Source: Neisseria lactamica
GTDB taxonomy: Bacteria > Pseudomonadota > Gammaproteobacteria > Burkholderiales > Neisseriaceae
Direction of reading: 5' to 3'
NCBI RefSeq assembly: GCF_901482445.1
Contig: NZ_LR590477.1
Span: 806,001 to 870,000, forward strand
Length of the DNA stretch: 64,000 nucleotides
The first letter of the stretch is position 1. Each line of letters starts with the position of its first letter. This document shows, piece by piece, positions 20,301-27,770 of this stretch. Below the pieces are notes generated by a model. It had not been told where the DNA came from. It did no database searches and saw nothing but the letters and a program-made list of their open reading frames with translations. The translations under genes and the position numbers were made by a program.

Positions 20301-21269
20301 TTCTTCCACTCCAACGACGGCAAAGCGACTAGCAGAATCGAACGAAGCAATGAAATCGATTCCAGCGCAAGCGGCAAATTTGCAACGGCAATCGGCGCGA
20401 AAGCCGATGCGGCAGGCGAAAATGCCATTGCCTTCGGCTACGGCTCAAAAGCCTTGCGCGATAACACGGTGGCGATTGGTACGGGCAACGTTGTGAATGC
20501 GGAAAAATCCGGCGCATTCGGCGATCCGAACTACATCGAAGATAAAGCCGGCGGCAGCTACGCTTTCGGTAACGATAACCGTATTACTTCTAAAAACACT
20601 TTTGTGTTGGGTAATGGGGTTAATGCGAAATATAAAGCCAATGGAGATGTTGAGACGGAAACCGTAACCGTTAAGGACAAAGACGGTAAAAATACTACCG
20701 TTACCGTTCCTAAAGCGTTAGGGGCTACAGTTGAAAACTCTGTTTATTTGGGTAATAAATCGACCGCGACAGAAAAACCGGGCAGCAACCTGAAATCCGA
20801 CGGCACGGCGGGTAATACCACAAGTGCCGGCGCGACGGGTACGGTAAACGGCTTTGCCGGCGCAACGGCGCACGGTGCGGTTTCTGTCGGCGCGAGCGGC
20901 GAAGAAAGACGTATCCAAAACGTCGCGGCAGGCGAAATTTCTGCCACTTCCACCGATGCGATTAACGGCAGCCAGCTGTATGCGGCAACCAAAGGCATCG
21001 CCGATCAGGCCGTCGGTATGGTCAGGGCGTTGAAACGCGAATTGGAAGGTGTTGCCGCCGGTGCGAATGCCGCAGCCGCCTTGCCGCAATCGTACCTGCC
21101 CGGAAAATCGATGATTTCCGCCGCAACGGGCGCATACGGTTCGACAGGCGCACTCGCCGTCGGCTACTCCAGCATCAGCGACAACGGCAAATGGGTGGTC
21201 AAAGGCCAGCTCAACGTCAATACCCGAAGCAAAGCCGGCGGCGGTGTCGGCGTGGGCTATATCTGGTAA
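11373..21269 (+). CDS. Giant Hsf/Hia-like trimeric autotransporter adhesin with YadA anchor
   Basis: 3,298 residues. The N-terminus MNKIYRIIWNSALNAWVVVS is the extended signal peptide region of NhhA/Hia-type adhesins, with likely cleavage after ATAQA (about residue 49). The passenger consists of repeated Hia/Hsf blocks (KAGDNLKIKQNGKDFTYSLK, AGWNIKG, TYDTVEF); TVGDL-GWVLS blocks begin near 12645, 14835, 16932 and 19062, a period of about 2.1 kb. Near residue 3000 come YadA-head repeats (SGKFATAIGAKADAAGENAI), then a neck (RRIQNVAAGEISATSTDAIN) and the 12-strand trimeric anchor ending GVGYIW. NhhA itself is about 590 residues, so this is a much larger relative. It should be a trimeric surface fibre for adhesion. 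Codon use shifts between GC-rich and AT-rich modules. Exact binding target unknown. Confidence 0.93.
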   Translation: MNKIYRIIWNSALNAWVVVSELTRNHTKRASATVATAVLATLLSATAQASTNLSGTDGDADPLKPVFDESYETSDENSNTTYKFGLLVTDKDGKVKDENAINGSDEEQGKRTISVEDSEASESRPKLKSSYLYLRENGGIEIDQEGRSAKFKVKHGDGLKIDTNTDKLVADTVDLTVTNGKVGDVNGNDKKLVNAGNLATTLNSLGWQLKTTNGAAAAGTNATSTVKSGDEVEFKGEGVEVTTTSTGTKHTVTIKAAQNKGGAWKIIADKEGTGEVDPANNPPTEQEVNTGDKVTLKAGDNLKIKQNGKDFTYSLKKELKNLTSVEFKDANGGTGSASTKIDKNGLTITPANGGAAGTTTPDGNTISVTTLGISAGSKEITNVKSALSKYNGNNNDAKKDLVDLSSLTNTATGGTTTNNGLANKAATVGDLAGLGWVLSSTKTTDETADKPFHAAVKNATEVEFVGKNGANVSAKTGTDGKHTVTVDVATVEAGNGLEKDTTTGNRIKLKVKSKAGEENLLTVGNDGVSVTKGEFNTVETTTTTGQGASANNRGKVTVKASNGTVSEDDKKKVATVGDVADAINSAATFVKVESTDEDIENGATTQDATKDQALKAGDTLTLKAGKNLKVKRDGKDVTFALAKDLDVKTAKVSDTLTIGGNKVAGGTATPKVNITSTANGLNFAKDATGTNGDTTVYLNGIGSTLHDTLAGSPATHVDAGNQSTHYTRAASIKDVLNAGWNIKGVKPGLTTGQSESVDFVHTYDTVEFLSENKDTTTVTVDSENSGKTTKVKIGAKTSVIAAKDGKLLTGKDNQTNGGTNTTPATDDNDTGTGLVTAKAVIDAVNKSGWRVSGEGTTAETGATAVNAGTAETVTSGTSVNFKNGNATTATVSKDNGNINVKYDVNTGDGLKVDDKKITVNTGDGLKVEGGKVVASVGDGLKLDNQKIVADTTKLTVTDGKVTAPNGTNGDTKKLVDAGSLADALNKLSWKAKADKDTDGEVDPTTATEQEVKAGETVTFKAGKNLKVKQSGKDFTYSLKDELTGLTSVTLGNTANGGTGANGASTKIDKDGLTITLANGAGATDANKISVTKDGISAGNKAITNVASGLKTYGDTQNGQPAANTNTAKNGLINLDTATTPANGVGTGTSVADTTAATVGDLRKLGWVLSADKTTNGTDTTAFHAAVKNAEEVEFKGTGAATVSAKTENGKHTITVDVQKAEIETSDGIEKTNDGKIKLKVDNTDGNNVLTVDATKGASVAKGKLEVVSTTANGDKKGQVKAKSANGTDATDKDVATVKDVAEAINKAETFVKVENTTEDIEDAAANGADNTEEALKAGDTLTFKAGKNLKVKRSGKEITFDLAKNLDVKTATVSDKLSIGKDAASKVNVTSTADGLTFAKENGTPVAGNGTPDTRIYLNGIATTLTEPSAGAKSSHVDLNVDAAKKSHAASIEDVLRAGWNIQGNGNNVDYVATYDTVNFTDDGQGTTTVTVTQKENGKGADVKIGARTSVIKDHNGKLFTGKDLKDANHNGVTVTEADGKDEGKGLVTAETVINAVNKAGWRIKTTAANGQADQDGFETVASGTNVTFDNGNGTTASVTKDANGNGITVKYDVKAADGLKVDATKGIAADTTTLTVNGAAANGAVDNTTPKGKVKEITSEDDKKKLVKAGDLVTALNSLSWTATADAEDGGEKEGNATEQEVKAGDKVTFKAGDNLKIKQSGKDFTYSLKKELKDLTSVEFKDANGGTGASTKITKDGLTITPANGAAAGTGASNGNTISVTKDGISVGGKTVQNVTSGLKAYGDTNTNFDATANSAADLERQFDANSAYKGLLNLNEKTGVNKQPLVSDNTAATVGDLRKLGWVLSSKNGTTDETSQQVKQADEVLFEGKGGAKVTSTSTSANGKHTITIDVAETKVGDGLEKDTADGKIKLKVKTKTGEDNLLTVDADGASVAKGSFANVNTNAPTQGQTADANRGKVVVKASATDANATPTEADKKKVATVGDVAEAINSAATFVKVESTEDEIEDNQPADNADQALKAGDTLTLKAGKNLKVKRDGTNVTFALAKDLDVKTAKVSDTLTIGGNKDAGGTATPKVSITSTADGLNFANVTADASGSKNVYLKGVATTLTEPSAGAKSSHVDLNVDAAKKSNAASIEDVLRAGWNIKGAKTVGGAVDNVDFVSTYDTVEFVGGANANVILATDTDHKKTTVRVDVTGLPVQYVTEDDKTVVKVGNKYYEAKDDGSADMNKQVENGKLAKTKVKLVSASGADPVKITNVAEGTDENDAVSFKQLKALKDQKVTLTASNAYANGGADTDDGKATQTLSNGLNFKFKSADRELLKISAAGNTVTFTPKEGSVQVGDDGKATIQKGAETTTGLVEAGKLVDSLNKLGWKVGVDKDGTGATESTSNDTLVKSGDKVTLKAGDNLKVKQDGTNFTYALKDELTGVKSVEFKDANGGTNGASTKITKDGLTITPANGANGAAATDADKIKVASDGISAGNKAVKNVVSGLKKFNPANPIVGKDLDNITKNADDAYKGLTNLDEKDADKQTLAVADNTAATVGDLRGLGWVISADKTTGGSEEYHAQVRNANEVKFKSGNGISVSGKTLDNGTREITFELAKGEVTNKVSVTKNDNSTVEAVVIDGKYYERDENGKPKLDKEISSTDIKSTDNKGSGYVTGNQVADAIAKSGFELGLANEADAKAAFDDKTKALSNTKAETVNANDKVRFADGKHTKVSAATVESIDANGEKVTTTFVKTDVELPLTQIYNTDANGKKITKVVENGQTKWYELKNDGSTDMDKEVTLGNVDSDGKKVVKDNDGKWYHAKADGTADTSTQAVDDSKVSTDEKHVVSLDPNNQSNGKGVVIDNVANGDISPNSKQAVNGSQIFALTGNKTPNITSITVDKDGKTVNVGTAGNANDTNKTYHNVVVGEDGKTPLLTTYNVEGRKEIITNSVVEAIYNMNEQGIKFFHSNDGKATSRIERSNEIDSSASGKFATAIGAKADAAGENAIAFGYGSKALRDNTVAIGTGNVVNAEKSGAFGDPNYIEDKAGGSYAFGNDNRITSKNTFVLGNGVNAKYKANGDVETETVTVKDKDGKNTTVTVPKALGATVENSVYLGNKSTATEKPGSNLKSDGTAGNTTSAGATGTVNGFAGATAHGAVSVGASGEERRIQNVAAGEISATSTDAINGSQLYAATKGIADQAVGMVRALKRELEGVAAGANAAAALPQSYLPGKSMISAATGAYGSTGALAVGYSSISDNGKWVVKGQLNVNTRSKAGGGVGVGYIW

Positions 21270-21285
21270 CAACCCCGAAGCGTTG

Positions 21286-21322
21286 AAAAATGCCGTCTGA
21301 AAGGCTTTCAGACGGCATTTTT
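21286..21322 (+). terminator. DUS hairpin terminator of the adhesin gene
   Basis: AAATGCCGTCTGAAA (from 21288) pairs with TTTCAGACGGCATTT (ends 21320), four-base loop, then T-rich sequence, 17 bases after the adhesin stop. Confidence 0.85.
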
Positions 21323-22195
21323 ATTGCCCCGTCCGATGGTTCGCAACGGGAAAAGCGTATCGCATAACGGGCGGATGTGTGTTTTAGAGTGTGAATGGCG
21401 GATGCGTAGGAGATGGGTGCAGGATGCGGATGCAGGATGGGCTTCAGCCCACCGCTCCCACCGTTTTCATTACCTCCCGTATCCCCGTCGATCTCGCCGT
21501 TTCCAAGCGGCGTTGCGGTTTTGGCGGATAGGGATATTCGGATTTGCCTCATCATAAAGACACCGAACCGTTTGACAGCCTGTTTGGCGGAATCTGAATC
21601 ATCAAAAATACCCGAATCGTCATTCCCGCGCAGGCGGGAATCTAGGGCTGTCGGTGCAGAAACTTACCCCGAAGTCCAAAAAAACCGAAACCCCACCGCC
21701 GTCATTCCCGCAAAAGCGGGAATCCAGAGACGCAACACGGCAGGAATTTATCGGAAAAAAACCGGAACCGGACGGATTGGATTCCCGCCTGCGCGGGAAT
21801 GACGGGATTTTAAGTTGTGGGAATTTATCGGGAATAACGGCATTTGCTTGCCGGCGGTTGGCGGATGTGTTGGCGGGATTGGTGGATTGGGTGGGAATGG
21901 CGGAAATGGTGGGATTAGTGGGATTGGTGGGCTGAAGCCCACCCTACATCACACCCTACATCACACCCTACATCACACCATATATCCGCCCTACCGCCAC
22001 TCTACGCATCCGCCCTACGGCTGCCCTACACCACAATCCGCAGTCCGCCTCTACAACACTGCCGAACGGAAACAATATTAATCGGGATTCCATATCAAAC
22101 AATGCCGATGCCGCCCCGCATATTCGAACACCATCCGATCTGAAAACCAATGCCGGCCGAATCCGGACAAAATAAACCAAGCCGGCAGGCGGCTC
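21323..22195. repeat. Second dRS3-rich intergenic region, with a 12-bp tandem repeat
   Basis: Gene-free stretch of about 870 bp. dRS3 units lie near 21623-21642, 21705-21724 and 21781-21800; the 21700-21830 segment resembles the repeats before the adhesin. A GGTGGGCTGAAGCCCACC copy is near 21930. Three perfect copies of ACCCTACATCAC follow at 21941-21976. No convincing coding sequence. The adhesin is thus bracketed by related repeats on both sides. Confidence 0.8.
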
Positions 22196-22228
22196 AAAAA
22201 AACGGTACTTCGCAACAGAAGTACCGTT
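22196..22228 (-). terminator. recA terminator
   Basis: AACGGTACTT (22201-22210) and AAGTACCGTT (22219-22228) form a 10-bp stem; read on the minus strand it is followed by a T-run (22196-22200 complement), just past the recA stop. Confidence 0.88.
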
Positions 22229-22245
22229 TATCGGGATTTTAAGTT

Positions 22246-23292
22246 TTATTCTTCGGGGCCTTCGCCGTCGGTTTCGTCCTGCGTCCCTTCGGTGATGTGC
22301 ATTTCTACGCCGTTGAGGGCGCGGATTTTTGCGTCGATTTCATCGGCAACCTCAGGATTCTCCTTCAGCCAGACGCGGACGTTGTCCTTGCCCTGACCGA
22401 TTTTCGCGCCGTTGTAGCTGTACCACGCGCCGGATTTGTTGATGATGTCGTTTTTCACGCCGATGTCGATCAATTCGCCTTCCCAACTGATGCCTTCTCC
22501 GTAGAGGATGTCAAACTCTGCCTGACGGAACGGGGGGGCGACTTTGTTTTTGATGACTTTGACGCGGGTTTCGTTGCCCAATACTTCTTCGCCTTTTTTG
22601 ATGGATCCGGTGCGGCGGATGTCGAGGCGTACGGAAGAATAGAATTTCAGCGCGTTGCCGCCGGTGGTGGTTTCGGGGCTGCCGAACATTACGCCGATCT
22701 TCATCCGGATTTGGTTGATGAACACAACCAGCGTGTTGGTTTTTTTGATGTGTCCGGTCAGTTTGCGCAAAGCCTGACTCATCAGGCGCGCCTGCAGTCC
22801 GACGTGGCTGTCGCCCATATCGCCTTCGATTTCGGCTTTGGGGACGAGTGCGGCTACGGAATCGACGACTACCATATCTATGCCGCCCGAACGGACGAGC
22901 GTGTCGCAGATTTCCAATGCCTGTTCGCCGGTATCGGGCTGGGACAGGTAAAGCTCTTCGACTTTTACGCCGAGTTTGCGGGCGTAAACGGGATCGAATG
23001 CGTGTTCGGCATCGACAAAGGCGCACACGCCGCCGTTTTTCTGGCATTGGGCGACGGCTTCGAGGCAGAGGGTGGTTTTGCCGGAGGATTCGGGACCGAA
23101 GATTTCGACGATGCGCCCGCGCGGCAGGCCGCCGACTCCGAGTGCGAGGTCTAATCCGAGCGATCCGGTGGAAATGACTTCGAGGTTTTCTTCCTGCTGG
23201 CTGCCATCCATTTTCATGATGGCGCCTTTGCCGAAACTTTTTTCGATTTGCGCCAAGGCGGCGGCAAGGGCTTTGCTTTTGTCGTCTGACAT
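22246..23292 (-). CDS. recA: RecA recombinase
   Basis: 348 residues, MSDDKSKALAAALAQIEKSF at the N-terminus, Walker A GPESSGKT, Walker B VVVDSVAAL, and the DNA-binding loop regions MGDSHVGLQARLMSQAL and GSPETTTGGNALKFY. It forms filaments on single-stranded DNA for strand exchange; in Neisseria it is needed for natural transformation, pilin antigenic variation and, by extension, cassette recombination such as that suggested for the tps island here. Family length is normal. A rho-independent terminator follows. I see no LexA box upstream, in line with the lack of a classical SOS response in Neisseria. Confidence 0.98.
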   Translation of the reverse strand: MSDDKSKALAAALAQIEKSFGKGAIMKMDGSQQEENLEVISTGSLGLDLALGVGGLPRGRIVEIFGPESSGKTTLCLEAVAQCQKNGGVCAFVDAEHAFDPVYARKLGVKVEELYLSQPDTGEQALEICDTLVRSGGIDMVVVDSVAALVPKAEIEGDMGDSHVGLQARLMSQALRKLTGHIKKTNTLVVFINQIRMKIGVMFGSPETTTGGNALKFYSSVRLDIRRTGSIKKGEEVLGNETRVKVIKNKVAPPFRQAEFDILYGEGISWEGELIDIGVKNDIINKSGAWYSYNGAKIGQGKDNVRVWLKENPEVADEIDAKIRALNGVEMHITEGTQDETDGEGPEE

Positions 23293-23545
23293 TGGGGTTA
23301 CTCCGGAACAAATGCGGTATGTGGGATGCGGCGCAACACGGGCTGCGGCGCGGGATGTGTATCGTTTTCCCGATGTGCGGGCTATCGGTAATGCTGCTTC
23401 ACGGGGCTGCCATTATCGCATATTTCCTTGTTTGCCGATACGCGGCAGGACGCGGCGGTTTGTGCCGGAATGGGGTCCGGATGCCGTCTGAAAGGCTGCC
23501 GGCTTTGTTATAATGGCGGCTGTTTTTTCTGTGTGTGCCTGTTTT

Positions 23546-24310
23546 ATGTGTTCCTGCCTTGTTGTCAAAAATACCGTTATCGGAAGCGGACGCACCAAAA
23601 TCGCCGTGCCGCTTGTCGCCCGCGATGCCGCCGAACTTTCCGCCGTACTTGACCAAATCAAAAACCTGCCCTTCGATATCGTCGAGTTCCGCGCCGATTT
23701 TTTGGAATGCGCGGGCAGTATCGGCGAAGTATTGCGCCACACGCAGACCGTCCGCGACGCGCTGCCCGACAAGCCGCTGCTGTTTACGTTCAGACGGCAT
23801 TGCGAAGGCGGCGCGTTCCCGTGTTCGGACGGTTATTATTTTGAACTGCTCGACGCGCTGATCGAAAGCCGCCTGCCCGACATTATCGATATCGAGCTGT
23901 TTTCCGGCGAAACCGCCGTCCGGCGCGCTGTGGCAAATGCTCAAAAAAACGGCATCGCCGCCCTGCTCTGCAATCATGAGTTTCACCGCACGCCGCCGCA
24001 AGAAGAAATCGTATGCCGTCTGAAACAGATGGAGGACTGCGGCGCGGACATCTGCAAAATCGCGGTGATGCCGCAAAGCGCGGAAGATGTGCTGACTTTG
24101 CTTTCCGCCACGCTCAAAGCGAAACAGCTTGCCGACAAACCGATTGTGACGATGTCGATGGGGCAGACGGGGGCGGTCAGCCGGCTTGCCGGACAGGTGT
24201 TCGGCTCAAGCATCACGTTCGGTTCGGGAACGCAAAACTCCGCGCCGGGGCAAATCGGCGTATCCGCCCTCCGTGCGGCACTCGACTGCCTCGAAAGCGG
24301 CGCAGACTGA
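23546..24310 (+). CDS. aroD: AroD, type I 3-dehydroquinate dehydratase
   Basis: 254 residues from the ATG at 23546 (MCSCLVVKNTVIGSGRTKIA); an in-frame opening at 23513 would add 11 residues not expected in the family. The Schiff-base lysine lies in ADICKIAVMP and the catalytic histidine in LLCNHEFHRTP, both diagnostic for the type I enzyme. It dehydrates 3-dehydroquinate to 3-dehydroshikimate in the shikimate pathway. It is divergent from recA and lies 22 bp before rep, so aroD-rep may form one transcript. Confidence 0.95.
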   Translation: MCSCLVVKNTVIGSGRTKIAVPLVARDAAELSAVLDQIKNLPFDIVEFRADFLECAGSIGEVLRHTQTVRDALPDKPLLFTFRRHCEGGAFPCSDGYYFELLDALIESRLPDIIDIELFSGETAVRRAVANAQKNGIAALLCNHEFHRTPPQEEIVCRLKQMEDCGADICKIAVMPQSAEDVLTLLSATLKAKQLADKPIVTMSMGQTGAVSRLAGQVFGSSITFGSGTQNSAPGQIGVSALRAALDCLESGAD

Positions 24311-24332
24311 TTTCAGACGGCATCAAGACACA

Positions 24333-26345
24333 ATGAAACTCAATCCCCAACAGCTCGAAGCCGTCCGCTACCTCGGCGGTCCCCTGCTCGTCCTCGCCGG
24401 CGCAGGCAGCGGCAAAACCGGCGTGATTACGCAAAAAATCAAACATTTGATTGTCAATGTCGGCTATCTGCCGCATACCGTCGCCGCGATTACCTTCACC
24501 AATAAAGCCGCTGCGGAAATGCAGGAGCGCGTCGCCAAAATGCTGCCCAAACCGCAAACGCGCGGGCTGACGATTTGCACCTTCCACGCTTTAGGCATGA
24601 AGATTCTGCGCGAAGAGGCGAACCATATCGGTTACAAAAAAAACTTTTCCATCCTCGATTCCACCGACAGCGCGAAAATCATCGGCGAACTTTTGGGCGG
24701 CACAGGCAAAGAAGCCATATTCAAAGCGCAGCATCAGATTTCCCTGTGGAAAAACGATTTGAAAACGCCTGAAGACGTACTTCAGACGGCATCGAACATT
24801 TGGGAACAACAAACCGCGCGCGTGTATGCAAGTTATCAGGAAACGCTCAAAAGCTATCAGGCTGTGGATTTCGACGACTTAATCCGCCTGCCCGCCGTAC
24901 TGTTGCAGCAAAACAGCGAAGTACGCAACAAATGGCAGCGGCGGCTGCGTTATCTGTTGGTTGACGAATGCCAAGATACGAATACCTGCCAATTTGCACT
25001 GATGAAACTCTTGACCGGCGCGGAAGGGATGTTTACCGCCGTCGGCGACGACGACCAGTCCATCTACGCGTGGCGCGGCGCGAATATGGAAAACCTGCGC
25101 AAAATGCAGGAAAACTATCCGCAGATGAAGGTCGTCAAACTGGAGCAAAACTACCGCTCCACCGCGCGGATTCTCAAAATCGCCAACAAAGTCATCGAAA
25201 ACAACCCCAAGCTGTTTACCAAAAAACTTTGGTCGCAATTGGGCGAAGGCGAACCCGTCAAAGTCGTTGCCTGCCAAAACGAGCAGCACGAAGCCGACTG
25301 GGTTGTCAGCCAAATCGTCAAACAAAAACTCATCGGCGGCGACAAAACCCAATATGCCGATTTCGCCGTGTTATACCGCGGAAAGCATCAGGCGAGGATT
25401 TTCGAGGAAGCATTGCGCGGCGCGCGCATCCCCTACCGGCTCTCCGGCGGACAAAGCTTTTTCGACAAAGCCGAAATCAAAGACGTGTTGTCTTATGTGC
25501 GGCTGCTTGCCAACCCCAACGACGATCCCGCCTTTCTGCGTGCCGTTACCACGCCCAAACGCGGCATCGGCGATGTAACGCTGGGCAAGCTCAACACTTA
25601 CGCGCACGAACACGAATGCAGCCTGTATGAAGCCGCGCAAAACGAAGAAGCCCTTGCCGCGCTGAACAATACCAACCGCCAACACCTGCAAGCCTTTATG
25701 GATATGTTCGGCAGCTACCGCGCCAAAGCCGAAACAGGCGAAGCGGGCGAGTTCATCAACAGCCTGCTCGAAGAAATCGGCTACGAAAACCATTTGATGC
25801 AAAACGAAGAAGGCAAGGCCGGCGAAATCAAATGGCGCAACGTCGGCGAGTTGGTATCATGGTTTGCGCGAAAAGGCGGAGAAGACGGCAAAAACATCAT
25901 CGAACTCGCCCAAACCGTCGCCCTGATGACGCTTTTGGAGGGAAAAGACGAAGAAGAAGCCGATGCCGTCTCGCTATCCACGCTACACGCCGCCAAAGGT
26001 TTGGAGTATCCGTATGTTTTCCTTGTCGGTTGCGAAGAAGGTGTTTTGCCGCACAACGACAGCATCGAAGAAGGCAACGTCGAAGAAGAACGCCGCCTGA
26101 TGTACGTCGGCATTACCCGCGCCAAACGCCGGCTCACACTGACCCACTGCGTCAAACGCAAAAAACAAGGCATATGGCAGTTCCCCGAACCCAGCCGCTT
26201 CATAGGCGAAATGCCGCAGGAAGATTTGAAAATCCTAGGGCGCAAAGGCGGTGAGCCGATTGTCAGCAAGGAAGAAGGCAGGCGCAACCTTGCCGATATA
26301 ATCGGAAGGCTCGACAACCTAAAAAAAAACGGCGCGGCGGATTAA
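24333..26345 (+). CDS. rep: Rep-type superfamily I DNA helicase
   Basis: 670 residues starting MKLNPQQLEAVRYLGGPLLV, close to E. coli Rep (673). Motifs visible: Walker A AGAGSGKT, motif II LLVDECQDTN, motif III DDDQSIYAWRGAN, motif IV EQNYRST, motif V LHAAKGLEYPYVFLVG and motif VI YVGITRAKRRL. This 3'-5' helicase helps forks pass protein blocks and restart. The in-frame region upstream of 24333 overlaps aroD and is not used. A DUS terminator follows before convergent dinB. Confidence 0.95.
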   Translation: MKLNPQQLEAVRYLGGPLLVLAGAGSGKTGVITQKIKHLIVNVGYLPHTVAAITFTNKAAAEMQERVAKMLPKPQTRGLTICTFHALGMKILREEANHIGYKKNFSILDSTDSAKIIGELLGGTGKEAIFKAQHQISLWKNDLKTPEDVLQTASNIWEQQTARVYASYQETLKSYQAVDFDDLIRLPAVLLQQNSEVRNKWQRRLRYLLVDECQDTNTCQFALMKLLTGAEGMFTAVGDDDQSIYAWRGANMENLRKMQENYPQMKVVKLEQNYRSTARILKIANKVIENNPKLFTKKLWSQLGEGEPVKVVACQNEQHEADWVVSQIVKQKLIGGDKTQYADFAVLYRGKHQARIFEEALRGARIPYRLSGGQSFFDKAEIKDVLSYVRLLANPNDDPAFLRAVTTPKRGIGDVTLGKLNTYAHEHECSLYEAAQNEEALAALNNTNRQHLQAFMDMFGSYRAKAETGEAGEFINSLLEEIGYENHLMQNEEGKAGEIKWRNVGELVSWFARKGGEDGKNIIELAQTVALMTLLEGKDEEEADAVSLSTLHAAKGLEYPYVFLVGCEEGVLPHNDSIEEGNVEEERRLMYVGITRAKRRLTLTHCVKRKKQGIWQFPEPSRFIGEMPQEDLKILGRKGGEPIVSKEEGRRNLADIIGRLDNLKKNGAAD

Positions 26346-26357
26346 ACCGGAGTCGCA

Positions 26358-26395
26358 ATGCCGTCTGAAAACCGTTCAGACGGCATATTTTTTGA
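26358..26395 (+). terminator. DUS hairpin terminator of rep
   Basis: ATGCCGTCTGAA (26358-26369) pairs with TTCAGACGGCAT (26375-26386), five-base loop, followed by ATTTTTTT. Confidence 0.85.
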
Positions 26396-26414
26396 ACGGC
26401 GTGCATCAAGCGGT

Positions 26415-27473
26415 TTACGCCCACAAATCCTGCTGTTGGTGTTTCGGCACAAGCCTGCCGACGCCGATACCGATGAGGCGGAACGCGTCTTCCGTCTGCG
26501 GCGGAACGCGGTTTGTCAACATTTGCGCCGCCTGAAGCAGGGAGGCGCAGTCGGGCAATACGGAGGAATAAGTCAGCGTGCGCGTGATGATGCGGAAATC
26601 GTAGGTCTTCAGCTTGAGCGTTACGCTTTGGGCTTCGACGTTTTTGCGCGTGATTTGCCGCCACAGGTCTTCGGCAAGATGGGGCAGGTGTCCGGCAGCC
26701 TGCTCGAGCGGCAGGTCTTCGGGCAGGGTGATTTCTGTGGAAATTTGGAGGCGTTCGCGTTCGGCTTCGACGGGGCGTTCGTCCGTACCGCGCGCCAAAT
26801 CATAGAGGCGGTAGCCGTAGCGTCCGAAATGGTTTAAAAGCTCGCCGCGCTCGAAACGGCGCAAATCGCCCGCCGTCCGCATACCCAGCGACTGCATTTT
26901 TTTCAGCGTTACCTTGCCCACTCCGGGGATTTTGCCCAAAGGCAGGGTTTCCAAAAATGCCATGACTTTGTGCGGCGGCAACACAAACTGCCCGTTCGGC
27001 TTGCGCCAGTCCGACGCGATTTTCGCCAGAAATTTGTTCGGCGCGATGCCTGCGGATGCGGTCAAACCCGTTTCCGCAAAAATGGCGGCGCGGATTTCTT
27101 TGGCAACGTCGCCGGCGTAAGGGATGTTTTTGAAATTACGGGTAACGTCAAGATAGGCTTCGTCCAGCGACAGGGGTTCGATTAAATCGGTATAACGCCT
27201 GAATACGGCGTGAATCTGCGCGGAAACCTGACGGTACAAGTCGAAATGCGGCGGCACATACACCGCTTGCGGACACAGCCTTTTCGCCGTTGCCACCGAC
27301 ATCGCGGAATGCAGCCCGAACTGCCGTGCCTCATACGATGCGGCGCAAATCACCGAACGCGCGCCCTCCCACGCGACGACCACCGGCCGCCCTTTCAAAT
27401 GCGGCTGTTCGCGCAGTTCTACCGATGCGTAGAACGCGTCCATGTCGATGTGGATGATTTTGCGTGAAGACAT
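26415..27473 (-). CDS. dinB: DinB, DNA polymerase IV
   Basis: 352 residues from the ATG at 27473 (MSSRKIIHIDMDAFYASVEL). The Y-family palm carries IDMDAFYASVE and SLDEAYLDVT with the catalytic acids; a helix-hairpin-helix (IPGVGKVTLKKM) and little-finger domain follow. It performs error-prone translesion synthesis. An upstream in-frame extension to 27521 lacks family support. Convergent with rep. The C-terminus here, VPKHQQQDLWA, lacks an obvious canonical QLxLF clamp box, though QQDLWA could act as a variant. Confidence 0.95.
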   Translation of the reverse strand: MSSRKIIHIDMDAFYASVELREQPHLKGRPVVVAWEGARSVICAASYEARQFGLHSAMSVATAKRLCPQAVYVPPHFDLYRQVSAQIHAVFRRYTDLIEPLSLDEAYLDVTRNFKNIPYAGDVAKEIRAAIFAETGLTASAGIAPNKFLAKIASDWRKPNGQFVLPPHKVMAFLETLPLGKIPGVGKVTLKKMQSLGMRTAGDLRRFERGELLNHFGRYGYRLYDLARGTDERPVEAERERLQISTEITLPEDLPLEQAAGHLPHLAEDLWRQITRKNVEAQSVTLKLKTYDFRIITRTLTYSSVLPDCASLLQAAQMLTNRVPPQTEDAFRLIGIGVGRLVPKHQQQDLWA

Positions 27474-27529
27474 CGGCTCTGCTGAGGATAAAAGGGATAT
27501 TCTACTGCCGGCATCGGGCAAATTCCAAA

Positions 27530-27685
27530 TATAGTGGATTAAATTTAAGCCAGTACGGCGTTGCCTCGCCTTAGCTCAAAGAGAACGATTCTCTAAGGTG
27601 CTCAAGCACCAAGTGAATCGGTTCCGTACTATTTGTACTGTCTGCGGCTTCGTCGCCTTGTCCTGATTTTTGTTAATCCACTATA
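27530..27685. repeat. Correia repeat enclosed element (full length)
   Basis: 156 bp bounded by TATAGTGGATTAA and TTAATCCACTATA inverted ends, with the internal AGAGAACGATTCTCTAAGG segment typical of full-length elements. It sits between the dinB promoter and the receptor terminator. Correia elements can carry promoters and RNase III sites; no direct evidence of activity here. Confidence 0.93.
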
Positions 27686-27710
27686 TACGTCCCGATAGGC
27701 CTGCCTCCAT

Positions 27711-27750
27711 AAAAATGCCGTCTGAAACATACCCTGTTTCAGACGGCATC
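27711..27750 (-). terminator. DUS hairpin terminator of the TonB receptor gene
   Basis: ATGCCGTCTGAAAC (from 27715) pairs with GTTTCAGACGGCAT (ends 27749). On the minus strand it is followed by TTTTT (27711-27715 complement), 20 bases past the receptor stop. Confidence 0.82.
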
Positions 27751-27770
27751 CGCAAAACTACGGTTTTCAA

